A program made the position numbers and the translations under genes. DNA of 64,000 bases from contig CM077025.1 of the NCBI GenBank assembly GCA_039090855.1, positions 97,878,489 to 97,942,488 of the forward strand. Reading direction: 5' to 3'. This document shows positions 21,873 through 33,516 of this stretch, piece after piece. The notes beneath the pieces are model-generated. The model had not been told where the DNA came from, made no database searches, and saw only the letters and a list, made by a program, of their open reading frames with translations. This stretch comes from Macrothele yani. Lineage: Eukaryota; Arthropoda; Arachnida; Araneae; Macrothelidae. The first letter of the stretch is position 1, and each line of letters opens with the position of its first letter.

Positions 21873-22587
21873 TGATGAAGCCCTTCAGATATAAGCAGAC
21901 AGGTGTTGGAACCGCAATATGTTTCGTGCGAACGGAACAGACGGACAATTGAAAAGGAATCATCTCAGTACTTTATGTCATCTACCATTGTAAAAGCCAC
22001 CGTTACCTTGGAGGGGAAAAAGCGCCAAGTAGTAGCCTGGATGCACAAATGAGTCACAGGAAGTGTGTTCATTGTATTAGTAACTCTGTATTGTGTCATC
22101 GTCTTTGCTGTTCTAAGAAATGAGACGACGGAAACAAGATTTTTTGTGCAAGTACGCGGCGAGGTCCAGTTTCGCGTGCTCAGTTTTTAAGCAAGGGAGA
22201 TGGGGAAAACTAGGTAGATATATATGCTAAGGTTAGGAAGTAAAATGTCTCGCTTCACATACGGAGATTCGCACAGTCACGCGGGGACCGCGAACGAGAG
22301 ATAAAACCTGGCGTGCTCTCAGCAGTGCTCACGGATATACGTCGGAAAGTTCCCGGAGTAGGGAAACCGATACCGGTTGGCAGAGCCAGGGAATGGCCGA
22401 GTCGAATACGGGCAGCCTAACTCAATATTGACGGAATCTTACTTTCTCCGCTATCGAGAACAGCCAAACGGAAAATCAGTTGACTTTATAATAAAGTTCA
22501 TGTTCAGTTTCCAATGTCCTGATATCTCATATATGCCTGTTTTATTGATGAATGAAACGCCTTTCAGACGCCTTGATGATCAGATTA
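21873..22587. other. No gene recognised
   Basis: Contains a moderately GC-rich patch at 22240-22400 with no domain I can identify. LTR or promoter sequence is possible but unsupported. Confidence 0.5.
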
Positions 22588-22655
22588 ATTGCTTATTGAA
22601 GACAAAAAAAAAAAAAACGTTTTTTTTTTTTCTTTTTTTGTCTTCAATAAGCAAT
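22588..22655. repeat. Perfect hairpin with A/T core
   Basis: ATTGCTTATTGAAGAC at 22588-22603 is perfectly inverted at 22640-22655, and the centre is an A tract, CG, then a T tract. It would extrude as a cruciform of about 68 bp. Confidence 0.9.
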
Positions 22656-23339
22656 AAATTTGCGGTAAGCTTCCGGCAGGAAGCCAGAGATAGAGGCGCA
22701 CTGACTGTCTAAACGATGTTTACACTCGCGCCACGCATTTTCGAGAATATTTGAGGGCAACTGTTGCTATCGCACCTGTAATGCGTGTCCTTCACATGAA
22801 ACTGGTTAAAGATATAGTCAGAAATTTTTGACGGAAGATTTGAAAAGTATTAAAAAGAAAAGCCATCCCCCCCCCCTCCCCCAGTAAATGAGTAAATTCT
22901 TCAAGAAATCATTTTCGCTTTAGTTTATGAAAACTGGGTGATGGAAAAGCAGCTATTCCAGAGGACTTGAGCCCCCCCCCCTTTTCACAACCGTACAATA
23001 GTTCAAGTAAAATAACAAGAGAATGTGAATGAAATATCAGTTAAATAAATGAAATCTTTATGTCAATGAGGATAAAGTTGTTTTATATATAACACCTTGC
23101 TTACACATAACCACGCATGCTTCAGAATATGAGGTAAAAGGTGTTCTTCGGGGGACCGAAAAAACAGTGACCTGTGTCATTTTTAGCACGTCTTTCGTAA
23201 AAAAAGATCGTGCTTCTGTTATCGGTTTGTCCGACCGTCCGTCTGTACCCACGATATCTCTGCAACTATTAGTCCGATTTTAAAAATTGTTTTTGCATCG
23301 GGAAGCTTGAAATATGCAAATCATGATCCTTTATTTCGT
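22656..23339. other. No gene recognised; C-rich tracts
   Basis: C homopolymer runs near 22868-22880 and 22973-22981. From about 23220 degenerate sequence leads into the satellite. Confidence 0.55.
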
Positions 23340-25215
23340 TTTTTTTTACGATGAACAATTTCGCCGGTAGAGGGCGTAAATGCAGATGACGTCAAATTCA
23401 AAAATACGTTTTATTCCACTTATTTACTTCTAAAAATCCGATTAAAAAATATCTTTCGATTCCATTTATATCGAAGAGTATTTTAGATACAGTTACTTTT
23501 TCAAATTACGCATAGATTTTCCGCTGGGGGGGGGTAAATTACCTTTCCTCGATAACTCTTCTTCTAAAACTCCGATTTGAAATTTTTTTCTTCAGCGGGT
23601 ACATCTCCTGGTGGAAAATCTTTTGCATATAATTTCAAATTTTTGGTAAATAATACTTTGGCAACCAGGGGGCGTAAGTGTTAATTTTTGCTTCTGATGT
23701 ATTTGCCATAAAATCGGAGCTTCTAAAATATCGATTGAAAAAATTATTTCGTGGACTTATGCCACTCACATCGATAAACCTTTTCGGAATATTTTCTTCT
23801 TAAAACATTCCACAGTTTCTCCGCCAGGGAGCGTAGATGTACATTTTATTTTTGTCAATATCTCTACTTCTAGGAGTCCGATTTGAAAAATTCCTTCTTT
23901 GTTGGATAGTGTTTTCCGTGTGACATGTTTTTCATATAATTTCAAAATTTCCAAGTAATTCATAGACTTTCCGTTAGGGGCGTAGCGGTAAATTGCGTTT
24001 CCCCCTATATCTCTGCTTCTGAATCTCTGATTTTAAAAATTCTTTCTGCACCGGATACAGCTCCTGATGGGAAACCGTTTGCACACAATTTCTAATTTTT
24101 GTAAAAAATAGTTTGGCCACCAGGGGGCGTAAATCTTAATTTCCACTTCTGTTGTATTTGCAGCAAAATATGAGCTTCTAAATTCTCGATTGAAAAAAAC
24201 GTCGTTTGTTGACCGATACTAGTTATGTCGACAAACCTTTTAGAAACATTTTCTTCTTAAAATAGTGCATGGTTTCTACACCAGGGGCGTAGATTTATAT
24301 CTTATTTTTGTCAATTTCTCTACTTCTAGGAGTCCGACTTGAAAAATTCCTTCTTTGTTGGATAGTGTTTCTAGTGTGACATGTGGTTCATGTAATTTAA
24401 AAACTTTCAAGTAATTCATAGACTTTCCGCTAGGGGGTGTAAATGTAAATTGCGTTTCCCCCTATATCTCTGCTCCTAAATCTCCGATTTGAAAAATTCT
24501 TTCTGCACCGCACACAGCTCTTGATGGGAAATTGTTTGCACATAATTTTTAATTTTTGTAAGAAATGGTTTGGCCACCAGGTGGCGTAAGTCTTGATTTC
24601 CGCTTCTGTTGTATTTGCAGCAAAATATGAGCTTCTAAAATCTCGATTGAAAAAAAGTCGTTTGTTGACCGATACTATTCATGTCGACAAACCTTTTAGG
24701 AACATTATCTTCTTGAAAAAATGCAGGGTTTCTACGCCGGGGCGTAGATGTATATCTTATTTTTGTCAATATCTCTACTTCTAAGAGTACGATTTGAAAA
24801 ATTCCTTTTTTGTTGGATAGTGTTTCCGATGCGAATTGTTTTTCCTATAAATTCAAAATTTTCAAGTAAATCATAGACTTTCCGCTAGGGGGCACAAAGG
24901 TAAATTGCGTTTTCTGCGTTATTTCTGCTCCTAAAGTTTTGATTTGAAAAATTCTTCCTGTATCGCATGCAAGACCTGATGGAAAATATTTTTTACATAA
25001 TTTCTAATGTTTGGTAAAGAATGGTTTAGCCACCAGGGGTCATAAGTGTTAATTTCTGCTTCTGAAGTATTTGTTGCAAAATCTGGGCTCCTGAAAACTC
25101 GACTAATTTTTTTTTCTTAGACCGATACCGCTTATATGGATAAACCTTTTGAGAATACTTTGTTCCTAAAATAATGCATGGTTTTCTGATCAGGGGACGA
25201 AAAGTCACATCTTAT
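23340..25215. repeat. Satellite with ~150-bp monomers in a ~455-bp trimeric higher-order repeat
   Basis: A G-rich core recurs about every 147, 148 and 160 bp (near 23368, 23518, 23662, 23822, 23969, 24117, 24280, 24427, 24574, 24734, 24882, 25030, 25190). Every third monomer is most alike, giving a period of 455-457 bp. Each monomer also carries a block like TCTCTGCTTCTAAATCTCCG followed by ATTTGAAAAATTC. Type-2 cores read CCACCAGGGGGCGTAA and type-1 cores CCGCTAGGGGGCGTAA. Confidence 0.9.
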
Positions 25216-25453
25216 TTTTGTCGATATCTCTGTTTCTAAGAGTTCGTAAGCTCACGATTCCGTTTACAGCAATATCTGAGGGATTAAAAACCCGATTGAA
25301 AATCTTCTTTCTTTCGTCAGATCTATTGTTTTCCATACCGGTTCCATTGATTTTGAATAGCTTTGATAAATTTAATTTGCGTCAGAACGAATTCAAAAGA
25401 CGTGCTTATTACACCCGAAAATTCGGTGTCATCTTTCTTGTTTTACATGTAAC

Positions 25454-28116
25454 CAATGGTGGGTTTACCATTGGGCCAAACTGGGCCATGGCCCAGGGCG
25501 CTGCACATAGAGGGCGCCGAAATTTTGAGAATACATGTGGCACAAGACGTATTATATTCTGAGTCAACTGGACTATATATATTATATTCTGAGTCAACTG
25601 GACGCGTTTTTTTTTTTTTTTTTTTTTTTGTTTACCGTGTAAACTGTTTGCAATGCGAGAGAGTTCTTTCTCAAGTATAGGTTTCATTGATTGGAAACAT
25701 GAAAACCCTATATGAGCACATAGTGCTTCATTTGCGCACATGGAGTCTGTAAAGTGTCTCATAGCACGTGCAGAGAATAGTGGAAAAAGTGATTCTGCTG
25801 TAATTAAGAAACTGATGAATGAGAAAAATTATTGGAAAGCAGTACTTTTACGGATTATCGGAGTCATTAAATTTCTATCTTCTCGTGGATTAGCATTTCG
25901 TGAAAATGGAGCGAACGACAAGTTAGGGAATAATAATAATAATGGCAATTATCTAGGTATCCTTGAACTGATAGGAAAATTTGACCCTTTTCTGGAGCAA
26001 CATTTGAAAAATTTTGGAAATAAGGGAAGTGGAAATGTTTCATACCTTTCAAAGGATGTATGTGAAGAAATCATTTCATTAATAGCCTTATCAGTCACTG
26101 ACGCAATACTTAAAGAGTTGAAGTTGAGCAAATATTACTTTATTATTATAGACTACTCCAGATTTGTCAAAAGCTGACCAATTTTTCGTTATGTTCTGGA
26201 AAATGAACAACCAGTGGAACGATTTGTTTCTTGCCCAACACTGGTCATAAGACATGGAGAAGGCTTTATTGAAGCTGTTATAATATTTTAAAATAGATGT
26301 TAAAGACTGCAGAGGCCAAAGTTATGACAATGCGAGAAATATGTCTGGTGAATATTCAGGTCTCCAAGTTCGATTAAAAAGCCATAACAGTTTAGCCTAC
26401 TATATTCCATGCGCAGCACACACTCTTAATTTGGTTGGGAAATCCGCAGCGGGATGCTGCCTTGAAGCTACATCTTTTTTTTTTTATGTTCGTACAGGAC
26501 ATATACAACTTTTTTGGTCATCTTCATCACATAAGTGGAAAATCTCGAAGACAGGTCTTCAAGATAGTTAAAAGCTCCACAGCTAATCTGGATTACAATC
26601 TCCACTTCTTGTACCCAAAACGTTATGTGGAACCCGATGGTCATCAAGGTTTGATGCATGCAAGGCTTTAGGCTCTAGTTATTCCTGCATTAGAGATGCA
26701 CTTCAAGACTTCGCATGAAAAACACCGGTGAAAAATTACAAGCAAGAGTAGAAGCAGAAGGATTATTAAGTAAGATGAATTTGTTAGAAATGGGCATTCA
26801 CTTAGAGCTTTGGAGGATCTTTTACAAAGAACTGATAGTTGCAATAAAACACTGCAGAAAATGAATATTGACCTTTCAGTTGCTGTAGAACTGTACGATT
26901 CACTTATTAAATATTTAAGTGATCTCCGGAATAAATTTGATAAGTATGAGGAAGATGGAAAACTTTTGTCTCAGTGCGACGAATATAAGAAAAATGTTAC
27001 CAGAACCCGTCGGAGAAAACTGCAATTTCAAGAGATGAATGGCAATAAAGAAACTGTTTTCACTGGAAAGGAACATATGTGAATATACGTTTTCCATACG
27101 ATCATTGATAACTTGGTGCAGCAGTTGAAATGTCGACGAGATGCGTATTCCGATATGGAGAGCTTGTTTGAGTTTCTAACGCAATTGTCAGATGTTGATG
27201 AGACAACATTATCTCAAAAGGCAAAAAATCTACTGACAGTTTACTCTAAAGATTTAGGCCCAGAATTTGAACAAAAATGTCTTCATTTCCAGAAATTTTG
27301 GAATAATTTAGATAGACAAGTGTTAGTGTTCCTGTTGAGGATATGATGAAACTGATTCGGGAAAAGAGAATTGATTCAACTTTTCCGAACATTGATGTTA
27401 TCCTAAGAATTTACCTATGTATACCCATCACTAATGCTTCTGGAGAAAGAAGTTTCTCTTTTGAAAATCATCCACAATTATTTGAGGACATCTAGTTCTC
27501 AAGAAAGAACAAGTGCATTGGCAACTTTGTCACTTAATTCGAACATTGTAAAAACATTAACATTTGATGATATAGTAGAGGATTTTGCCACAAAGAAATC
27601 AAGAAAAAAATATTTTAGCGGTGAATAATTTTACTGCATATAAGTTATGTTCATTTATTTCTTCTATCTCTCAGTCACTTAATCGATATACAATAAACAT
27701 TGGTTGCAGCACTATCATTATATTTAAAAACAATTCTAAAATTAATATTGCATACGTTGTAAATTTAAATCCAAAATTTTGCAGGCAAATGTTTCAGAAG
27801 TGTGTTAGAAAAACAATTTCATTTGTAAATATAAAAATTTACTGTGAAATGATGTTTTAAAATTATGCGAATTAAACTTGAGAAAACGACATTTATAAAT
27901 TTTTATTTCAATGCCCAGTTTTAAATAATACATGTGCTAAACATTTTAAAGTATTGGGTTGTTCTTGAGAATATGCTGATTTTTTGTGTGATAAAAAAAT
28001 CTATATGTAATTTAAATATGAAATTTTAATCGGCCTCAAATTTCTTACAATAAGTTTATTTAGGGGCGTCTGATTTTTTTTGGCCCAGAGCGCTGTAATG
28101 CTTAAACCCGCCCCTG
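25454..28116 (+). mobile_element. hAT DNA transposon with 8-bp target duplication
   Basis: Exact 8-bp direct repeats CATGTAAC lie at 25446-25453 and 28117-28124. The right terminus reads CAGGGGCGGGTTTAAGCATT inward; the left terminus is a diverged version (CAATGGTGGGTTTACCATT). Subterminal GGCCCAGGGCGCTG and GGCCCAGAGCGCTG also match. The element is 2663 bp, with one transposase pseudogene on the plus strand. Confidence 0.9.
25740..27628 (+). pseudogene. hAT transposase (ZMYM1-like type), frameshifted
   Basis: Several frames together give a hAT transposase. The N-terminal part has RGLAFRENG and GNYLGILELIGKFDPFLEQH. The middle has YDNARNMSGEYSGLQ and IPCAAHTLNLVGKSAA (RNase-H-like core). The C-terminal dimerisation block is near 27440-27600, with SLLKIIHNYLRTSSSQERTS and DIVEDFATKKSRKK. 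Breaks include a TGA at 26175-26177 and frame changes near 26300, 26450 and 27440. The protein type resembles host proteins annotated ZMYM1-like, but the ends and target duplication show it is a transposon. Confidence 0.9.
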
Positions 28117-28124
28117 CATGTAAC

Positions 28125-28476
28125 AGAGTCAAAAGGAAAGACTTTTAATATGTACAAAATATTGTGACATTTCGTCAAGTGTGTGTGTGTGTGTTTATAT
28201 TCAAGAGTAAATAATTTAAGTAATTTAAGTAATTTTACCCTTTTGGTGCCACAATTCTAAATACCTTTTATTTGCTTACTTATGTTCAATATTTTCGTAT
28301 AAATTTGAAAAGTTCTTTAGACACACACGGCCGTTATATGTTTTGCCTGGCTGATCGCGAGGCATTTCATAGAAGAAGTATTCTTTTAGTTCTCTAAAAA
28401 AATAAAATTTGCATGATATGATTAACTTTACCGTAAGTGTTTTGTAATACTTTGTGGTAGTATAAAAATACGGCAA
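28125..28476. other. No gene recognised
   Basis: AT-rich, with a short GT microsatellite near 28178-28192. Confidence 0.6.
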
Positions 28477-28690
28477 TCTTTTTTTTTTTTTTTTGATTGG
28501 AGGTTTAACGACCACCGTGAGCAACTCAATGGGCTATAAGCAGTCGCCCGTCCCTAATTTAGGGTCACTGGTTCCAGGGAAGGGAGAGAGCCAGTGCCTT
28601 AAGACAAACACAACATCCATGCCTGACCGGGATTCGAACCCGGACCCCTTACGGACAGAACGATCAGAGGCCTGCGCCACCGGGGCGGCA
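28477..28690 (-). mobile_element. SINE family A, minus strand
   Basis: A T run, GATTGGAGGTTTAACGACCA, the shared body, and a shortened head ending GCCACCGGGGCGGC. AAAATACGGCAATC occurs at both edges (28463 and 28690) and is the likely target duplication. Confidence 0.9.
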
Positions 28691-28833
28691 AAATACGGCA
28701 ATCATTTTAATCACTACGTGCACTGTTACACGCAATAAAGTGTAACAATTTTGGTTTTAAGAAAAATAGCTATAGGTTTCAAAGAATTTGAATTACTAAA
28801 GCGCCCATAAAATCCAGTTAATAACATGGAATT

Positions 28834-29265
28834 TTAAATTTTCAGTAATTCAGAGCAATAAATATTTTCGCAAAAGGGCCTCGAAGATATATTTTTTGGG
28901 GGGAGGGGGGCAGAGTTTTCCAGGTACGCCACTGGGAGCAACACGGACAAAATGATCCCAATGAGAAGTTGCCCCATCTTGTTCAATGATGAGATAGCTT
29001 TTTGTCCAGCAATTGGAGGATGGCGTGACTCATGAGAATATCGAAACATGCATTTGAGGAAACCGTTTTTTTCAGTAAAAATGAAAGAATCAATTATCTG
29101 ATAAAGCATTAGATCATAATAGACACTGATCTTTGGTCTACCACGAATATGTGTGCTGACATGTGGGTTTTCCGACCTCCAAATACGCTCATGGCTGGCC
29201 GTTGACTGTAACATTAAGATGGAAAGTAGTCTCGTCTGAAAAATAGAAGTCATTAACCTTATCAA
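28834..29265 (-). pseudogene. mariner-like transposase fragment
   Basis: On the minus strand the frame contains ERIWRSENPHVSTHIRGRP followed by KISVYYDLMLYQIIDSFIFT, the catalytic middle of a mariner-like transposase family common in arthropod genomes. Neither the HTH nor a clear final acidic residue is present. The assignment rests on that one block. Confidence 0.55.
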
Positions 29266-29395
29266 TGAGGCAGGGCCGGATTAAGAGGGGGTCTAACGGG
29301 ACAATAACCTAGGAGCTCATCGTTACGAAGAGGCCACGAGACATGCAGTTACACAAATAATCGACAGCATATGTATGCACTGTAAGTATGTATGT

Positions 29396-29987
29396 TGTGA
29401 CGTACCTGCCAGCAGGACGCACACGATATAAAGCACGATATAAAGCCAGATAGCAATCAGAATAAACGTCAGTTGGTAGAGCGACTTGTTTCGGAATAAG
29501 CGGACTCGGGTTCGATTCCCGGCGTAGACCAAAAATGACGGAGAGATTTACTTCGTTATAATGGCGCCCGAAATATCCGGATGACCCAACCGTTCAAAAT
29601 CTCGCAATGGTGTGATGTTATTTCCACACCGCGAGATAGGAAAAATAAGAGAATCCCTTCTCCAGCGCTTCGAAAAATAAATGTGTGTGACGTTGCATTC
29701 CACACACCAGATTGACTGGGAGTTCTCAAGTGCACGTTCTACAGTGGATGGCTGCCTGCAACGATTCATGGTCACGGCTGACCCGTGGGCCATGCCCCCG
29801 GTCCTCTTTCGGGGGGGGGGAGATGTGACGTACCTGCCAGCAGGACGCACACGATATAAAGCCAGATAGCAATCAGAATAAATGTCTGCGTAGCTCAGTT
29901 GGTAGAGCGACTTGTTCCGGAATAAGCGGACTCGGGTTCGATTCCCGGCGTAGACCAAAAATGACGGAGAAATTTACTTCGTTATAA
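29396..29987 (+). mobile_element. TRIM element with tRNA-like LTRs
   Basis: Two LTRs of about 165 bp (29396-29561 and 29824-29987) start TGTGACGTACCTGCCAGCAG and end TTCGTTATAA. Each has a TATA-like ACGATATAAAGC and an AGAATAAA signal upstream of a tRNA-like module. TGGCGCCCGAA (29562) is a primer-binding site of lysine-tRNA type, and a C/T plus G12 tract precedes the 3' LTR as polypurine tract. The 262-bp interior has no open frame of interest. The 5' LTR has a 12-bp tandem duplication and a 10-bp deletion. Confidence 0.85.
29884..29956 (+). other. tRNA-Arg(CCG)-like module inside the TRIM 3' LTR
   Basis: Exactly 73 nt in canonical tRNA spacing: acceptor GTCTGCG/CGTAGAC, D stem GCTC/GAGC with A box TAGCTCAGTTGG, CCG at anticodon positions 34-36, T stem TCGGG/CCCGG and a perfect B box GGTTCGATTCC. 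Only the anticodon stem fails to pair in the standard register. The 5' LTR holds the same module lacking about 10 nt (about 29470-29530). Pol III competence is an inference from the boxes. Confidence 0.75.
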
Positions 29988-30004
29988 TGTATATATGTAT
30001 GTGT

Positions 30005-30110
30005 ATGCGGGAGTAACATGGAGGAGACTGGCACAAGACAGACCGTAGTGGAAGAAACTTGGGGAGACCTTCGTCCAGCAGTGGACTGATAAAGGTTGAC
30101 AATGATGATG
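30005..30110 (+). mobile_element. RTE retrotransposon 3' end, very short copy
   Basis: Matches the last about 100 bp of the RTE element (ACATGGAGGAGACTGGCACA to GACCTTCGTCCAGCAGTGGA), then GGTTGACAATGATGATGATA. The GATGAT microsatellite tail is typical of RTE 3' ends. Confidence 0.9.
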
Positions 30111-30819
30111 ATATATATGCGTGTATGTATGTATCTCCGTTTTTCAGTTCCCACCTCAATTCACCGGATTATGCTTTTTCCCTCTACCCTTTGCACTTTC
30201 TTTTCCTCAACCGGTGATGTTCTCCACGTCTATATCTTTTCTGCCCTATTCTCCTTCCAATCATTGATGCTACGTTTACTCTTGCCCATCAAATCTGTGC
30301 AACTGATATTTCCTTCGCTGAATATCAGTTTCTGTTCCGTCCGTCTGCACATACGTGCCACCCTCCACGCGCTGCACTTATCTCTACATTCTCGCTAAGC
30401 GCATCATTTATATCTTCCATCCTCATCGCTCATCATCAGCTCCTCCACTAACCTGCCGTCAAACGGAGAATTACCTTGACTAACATTCTCGTACCAGAGT
30501 GATTGCTCACCTGACTACTGATTATGTCGAAGCTCTGCGCTCCTCTACACTCAGAATTTTTACACTCCTTGGTCGCCATGTCTTCTGCGGTTCCGTGTTG
30601 ACTGAAACAAAGTTCATATTCTACTGTAATTTCGATTACTCCATTTCATCGGCGACAGCTTTCCTACTTTCAAGCCACTGCTTGATTCACGGACATGTCG
30701 TTCTCTTCATGATCTTTGCAGACCTTCGTCCACTGGAGTCTTCTCTTCTACACAACTGATGTGTTACATTCTCATTGAACTCTACTCATTTCATCATACT
30801 CATCAAGACAGTTGTCTTA
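30111..30819. other. No gene recognised
   Basis: A relatively pyrimidine-rich segment with short open frames but no domain I can identify. Confidence 0.5.
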
Positions 30820-31067
30820 CACTGGCGTGCAACAATCAAGAACGAGACGGTTTTTCGAATGTAACGTCGTGCAGAAGTGTTCCACATCAACTCAAATCAT
30901 ACCATAAGATCCTCAAGATGTAAGAATATGAAACAAGTGAGAAAAACCGTTCAAACAAAGGATCCAATGGATACAAAGGCATTTTATTGAAAAGGTAGCT
31001 TCGAGCACAACTGGACAGAAGACAGAAACGTCCATGTGACAGGCGGATACTAAGAAAAATCCAGTCT

Positions 31068-32301
31068 TTAGTAGGGGATATGATCACCCCTTACTGCGTT
31101 GCAGGATTTACAACGTCTGTCCATGCTGAGGACGAGGTTGTCAAGGAGCTGTTGAGGCATCGCAGCCCATTCCTCTTGTAGCGCCAATCGCAGCTGCGGA
31201 GTCGCTGCCGCCAAGCATCTCCGAGAAGGCCAATCCATGCGTTTCACCAGCCGCAAGCAACGATTACGCAGCTGCGTCATCGTTGCTTGCGGCTGGTGAC
31301 GTGCTGCCAAGCGTCTCCCGAGAAAGTCCCACACGTGTTCGATTGGATTTAGGTCCTGCGACCTTGCAGGCCAATCCATGCGTTGAATATCTTCACTCTC
31401 CAACCGGCTCTGCGACAGCCACTGTACGATGAGGTGTAGCGTTTTCGTCCATGAAGAATAACTCAGGACCCACAGCACCTCAAAACAGACGCACGTGAGG
31501 CAGGAGAACCTCGGTACAATACCGGACACCAGTGACTGAACCTCCTTGGAAGATGTGGAGGTCAGTACGGCTACCAAGCATGATACCGCCCCAAACGAGA
31601 ACTCCGCCACCTCCAAATCAATTCCTTTCGATGATGTTGGAGGTGTGATTGCGTGTTCCCTGCTCTCTCCAGATGTGTATACGTCAAGAATCGCTCGTCA
31701 GACTAAACCGGCTCTCATCCGCAAAGAGAACTCTAGCCCATTGCTGATGTGTCCAGTTCTTGTGTTCCTGGCACCACAGAAACCGCCGTCTCCGATGAGC
31801 AGGAGTTAATGACACACAGCGTAATTATCGTCGTGAAAATAGACCACTTTGTGCAGCCTCCTGGGCACGGTAAAACGCGATAACGGACGTCCAGTCCTCT
31901 GTTGCATGTGCCTTGGTTTTTTCTACCGCTGTCTGCCGTCTGTCTCTTCTCGCCTGTAAGACAATATACCGGTGGTCCGCCGCCGTGGTTGCTCGTGGAC
32001 GATGACTGCTAAACTCTCAGACAGCTGTTCCTGTCGTTTGAAATGCTCTACCAGCTCGTGAAACGATGCTGTGTGCGATCCCGAACTACTCGGCCACACT
32101 AGACACACTTCGACCTTCTTCCAACTTCCCGATGACGCGACCTCGGGTAAAGTCATCCAGATGTTGTCTACTGGATTGCCTGTTGGCCATATCACACGGT
32201 GGCAGCAGCTCGACGTCGTTCAAACCTATGTACACCGTGCAATAGCTTTCACCGAATTGCTGAGCGTACACCTGCCCGTGTGCTTTATACCCTTCCGACA
32301 T
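31068..32301 (-). pseudogene. Tc1-like transposase, broken (copy 1)
   Basis: The N-terminal HTH is at 32200-32086 (SRQHLDDFTRGRVIGKLEEG). The first catalytic block (VLFADESRFSL) lies near 31715, and the glutamate block DLNPIEHVWDFLGRRL near 31330. Frames change several times between them. Near 31300-31210 a local inverted duplication repeats part of the C-terminal coding sequence (a second MDWP segment appears), so the protein is disrupted there as well. Confidence 0.85.
31244..31299. repeat. Near-perfect 56-bp palindrome inside the transposase
   Basis: Two 28-bp arms with no spacer and one mismatch (left arm TCACCAGCCGCAAGCAACGA, right arm TCGTTGCTTGCGGCTGGTGA). It is absent from the sister copy near 34880, so it arose by local snapback duplication. 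Confidence 0.9.
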
Positions 32302-32423
32302 TCTTCCCCTGCCATACCGGACCCTAGTCTATCTCCTGAGTGGTCTTTCGGTCCGTTCTGCCTGCTCGTTACGCTGTTATGCTAATATCTCATCTTCGTC
32401 CTTAATTTTTGCACACCAGTATA

Positions 32424-32764
32424 TTTTAATATTGAACTCTCTCCATTGCACTTGTTATTCACTGACTGTTAAAATGTGTTACTCTACCCTCTTCATTGCT
32501 CCTATTGTTCAAAGACTGGTCGCCCAGATGTGAGCTTCTAATTTTACTTAGACGATTGTACTGTGCTTTCTTGTAACTATCATTCTTCATTCATTGTACG
32601 TACTCCATCATCACTTTTTTATGTGGGCAAGTTGTACCCTCATTTTCTTTTCCTTTGTTTTGATCAATAAAACGACACTGAACCACGTGTTCTCTATTTG
32701 GAAGAATGCTGAGGATAGCTCTGGCCAGGGAAGCACTTGGATACTTTGTAGGCACTGTCAGCTG
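32424..32764. other. No gene recognised
   Basis: AT-rich DNA with no feature I can support. Confidence 0.55.
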
Positions 32765-33010
32765 ATGTTAGCAGTGTACGAGCGGGCCTTATCTTGATGA
32801 AACTGGGAATCAGGGATATCGCGGAAATATGGCACAAAACGAGTTGCAGAACGTCACCAAGCCATCGTTGTAATCACAAGCGGTGAACGGCTGTGTAAAC
32901 TGAAAGCCCCTAAAACCATGATACCAGGCTGAGGAGCAGTATGACGGTCAGAGACGGCATAAATATTATCCCAGTGACCACGTCATCTCCATGCACAATC
33001 GGCTATCGTC
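32765..33010 (-). pseudogene. Tc1-like transposase fragment, another family
   Basis: On the minus strand: APQPGIMVLGAFSLHSRSPL, a stop, then FHQDKARSYTANIS. These correspond to the GIMVWGAISY and FQQDNARPHTA blocks of Tc1-like transposases, with the second catalytic Asp kept. No ends were found. Confidence 0.65.
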
Positions 33011-33516
33011 GGCGCTGGGACAAAAGTGAGACCCCTTGGAGAATACGACGTGGTTTCATTCGTTACACGACACGTGTCTGGGACAGCGCCATTGCAGCCT
33101 TGCGCGACGGTGAGCTGCGGTAAGTGGCACGCGTTTCAATGGCTATTTGTACATCTCGTCGAATATCGATGTGATGAATCATAAGATGGGTAATTTAACC
33201 CATCATTGGTCGCGCTATGAGCATTTCTCTCACGATCCGCATAAAAAGAGCGCCATTTATTTGGAAGTGACCCTTAAGGGCACCAACTCCGCTCTAGCTG
33301 ACTTTTCGAATCTTCTCAACAATCTGTCATCAGTTCCGATAAGGATTGGTGCGTCTTTGACTTTCAAACAGTCTGCTCTTTGCTCCCGTATGTTTCGTGT
33401 GACCATTTCTCTCAACAAGCGACCGCTGGCGTTTGTGTTTTGTATTCTTATAAATGACGCGATGATGCGAGTGCGGTTTTTCACCTAATTTGATTTGTAA
33501 TTATTTATATATTAAC
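33011..33516. other. No gene recognised
   Basis: An open frame at 33147-33488 has no recognisable domain. Confidence 0.5.

Larger units (their letters stand above)
30820..32421 (-). mobile_element. Tc1-like element, copy 1
   Basis: The left end is CACTGGCGTGCAACAATCAAG after TA; the right end is the inverse (CTTAATTTTTGCACACCAGT) with one changed terminal base. It is the same family as 33519-35285 in opposite orientation, and the same family ends at position 51. It holds a transposase pseudogene. Confidence 0.85.

Noticed and set aside
25740..27628. A host ZMYM1-like gene
   Set aside because: Frame breaks, hAT-type ends and an exact 8-bp target duplication mark a dead transposon.
29884..29956. 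A genuine tRNA-Arg(CCG) gene
   Set aside because: Perfect A and B boxes, but it lies inside both LTRs of a TRIM and has an unpaired anticodon stem.
33147..33488. A 113-residue coding region
   Set aside because: No domain, no neighbour context and overlapping reverse frame; treated as chance.
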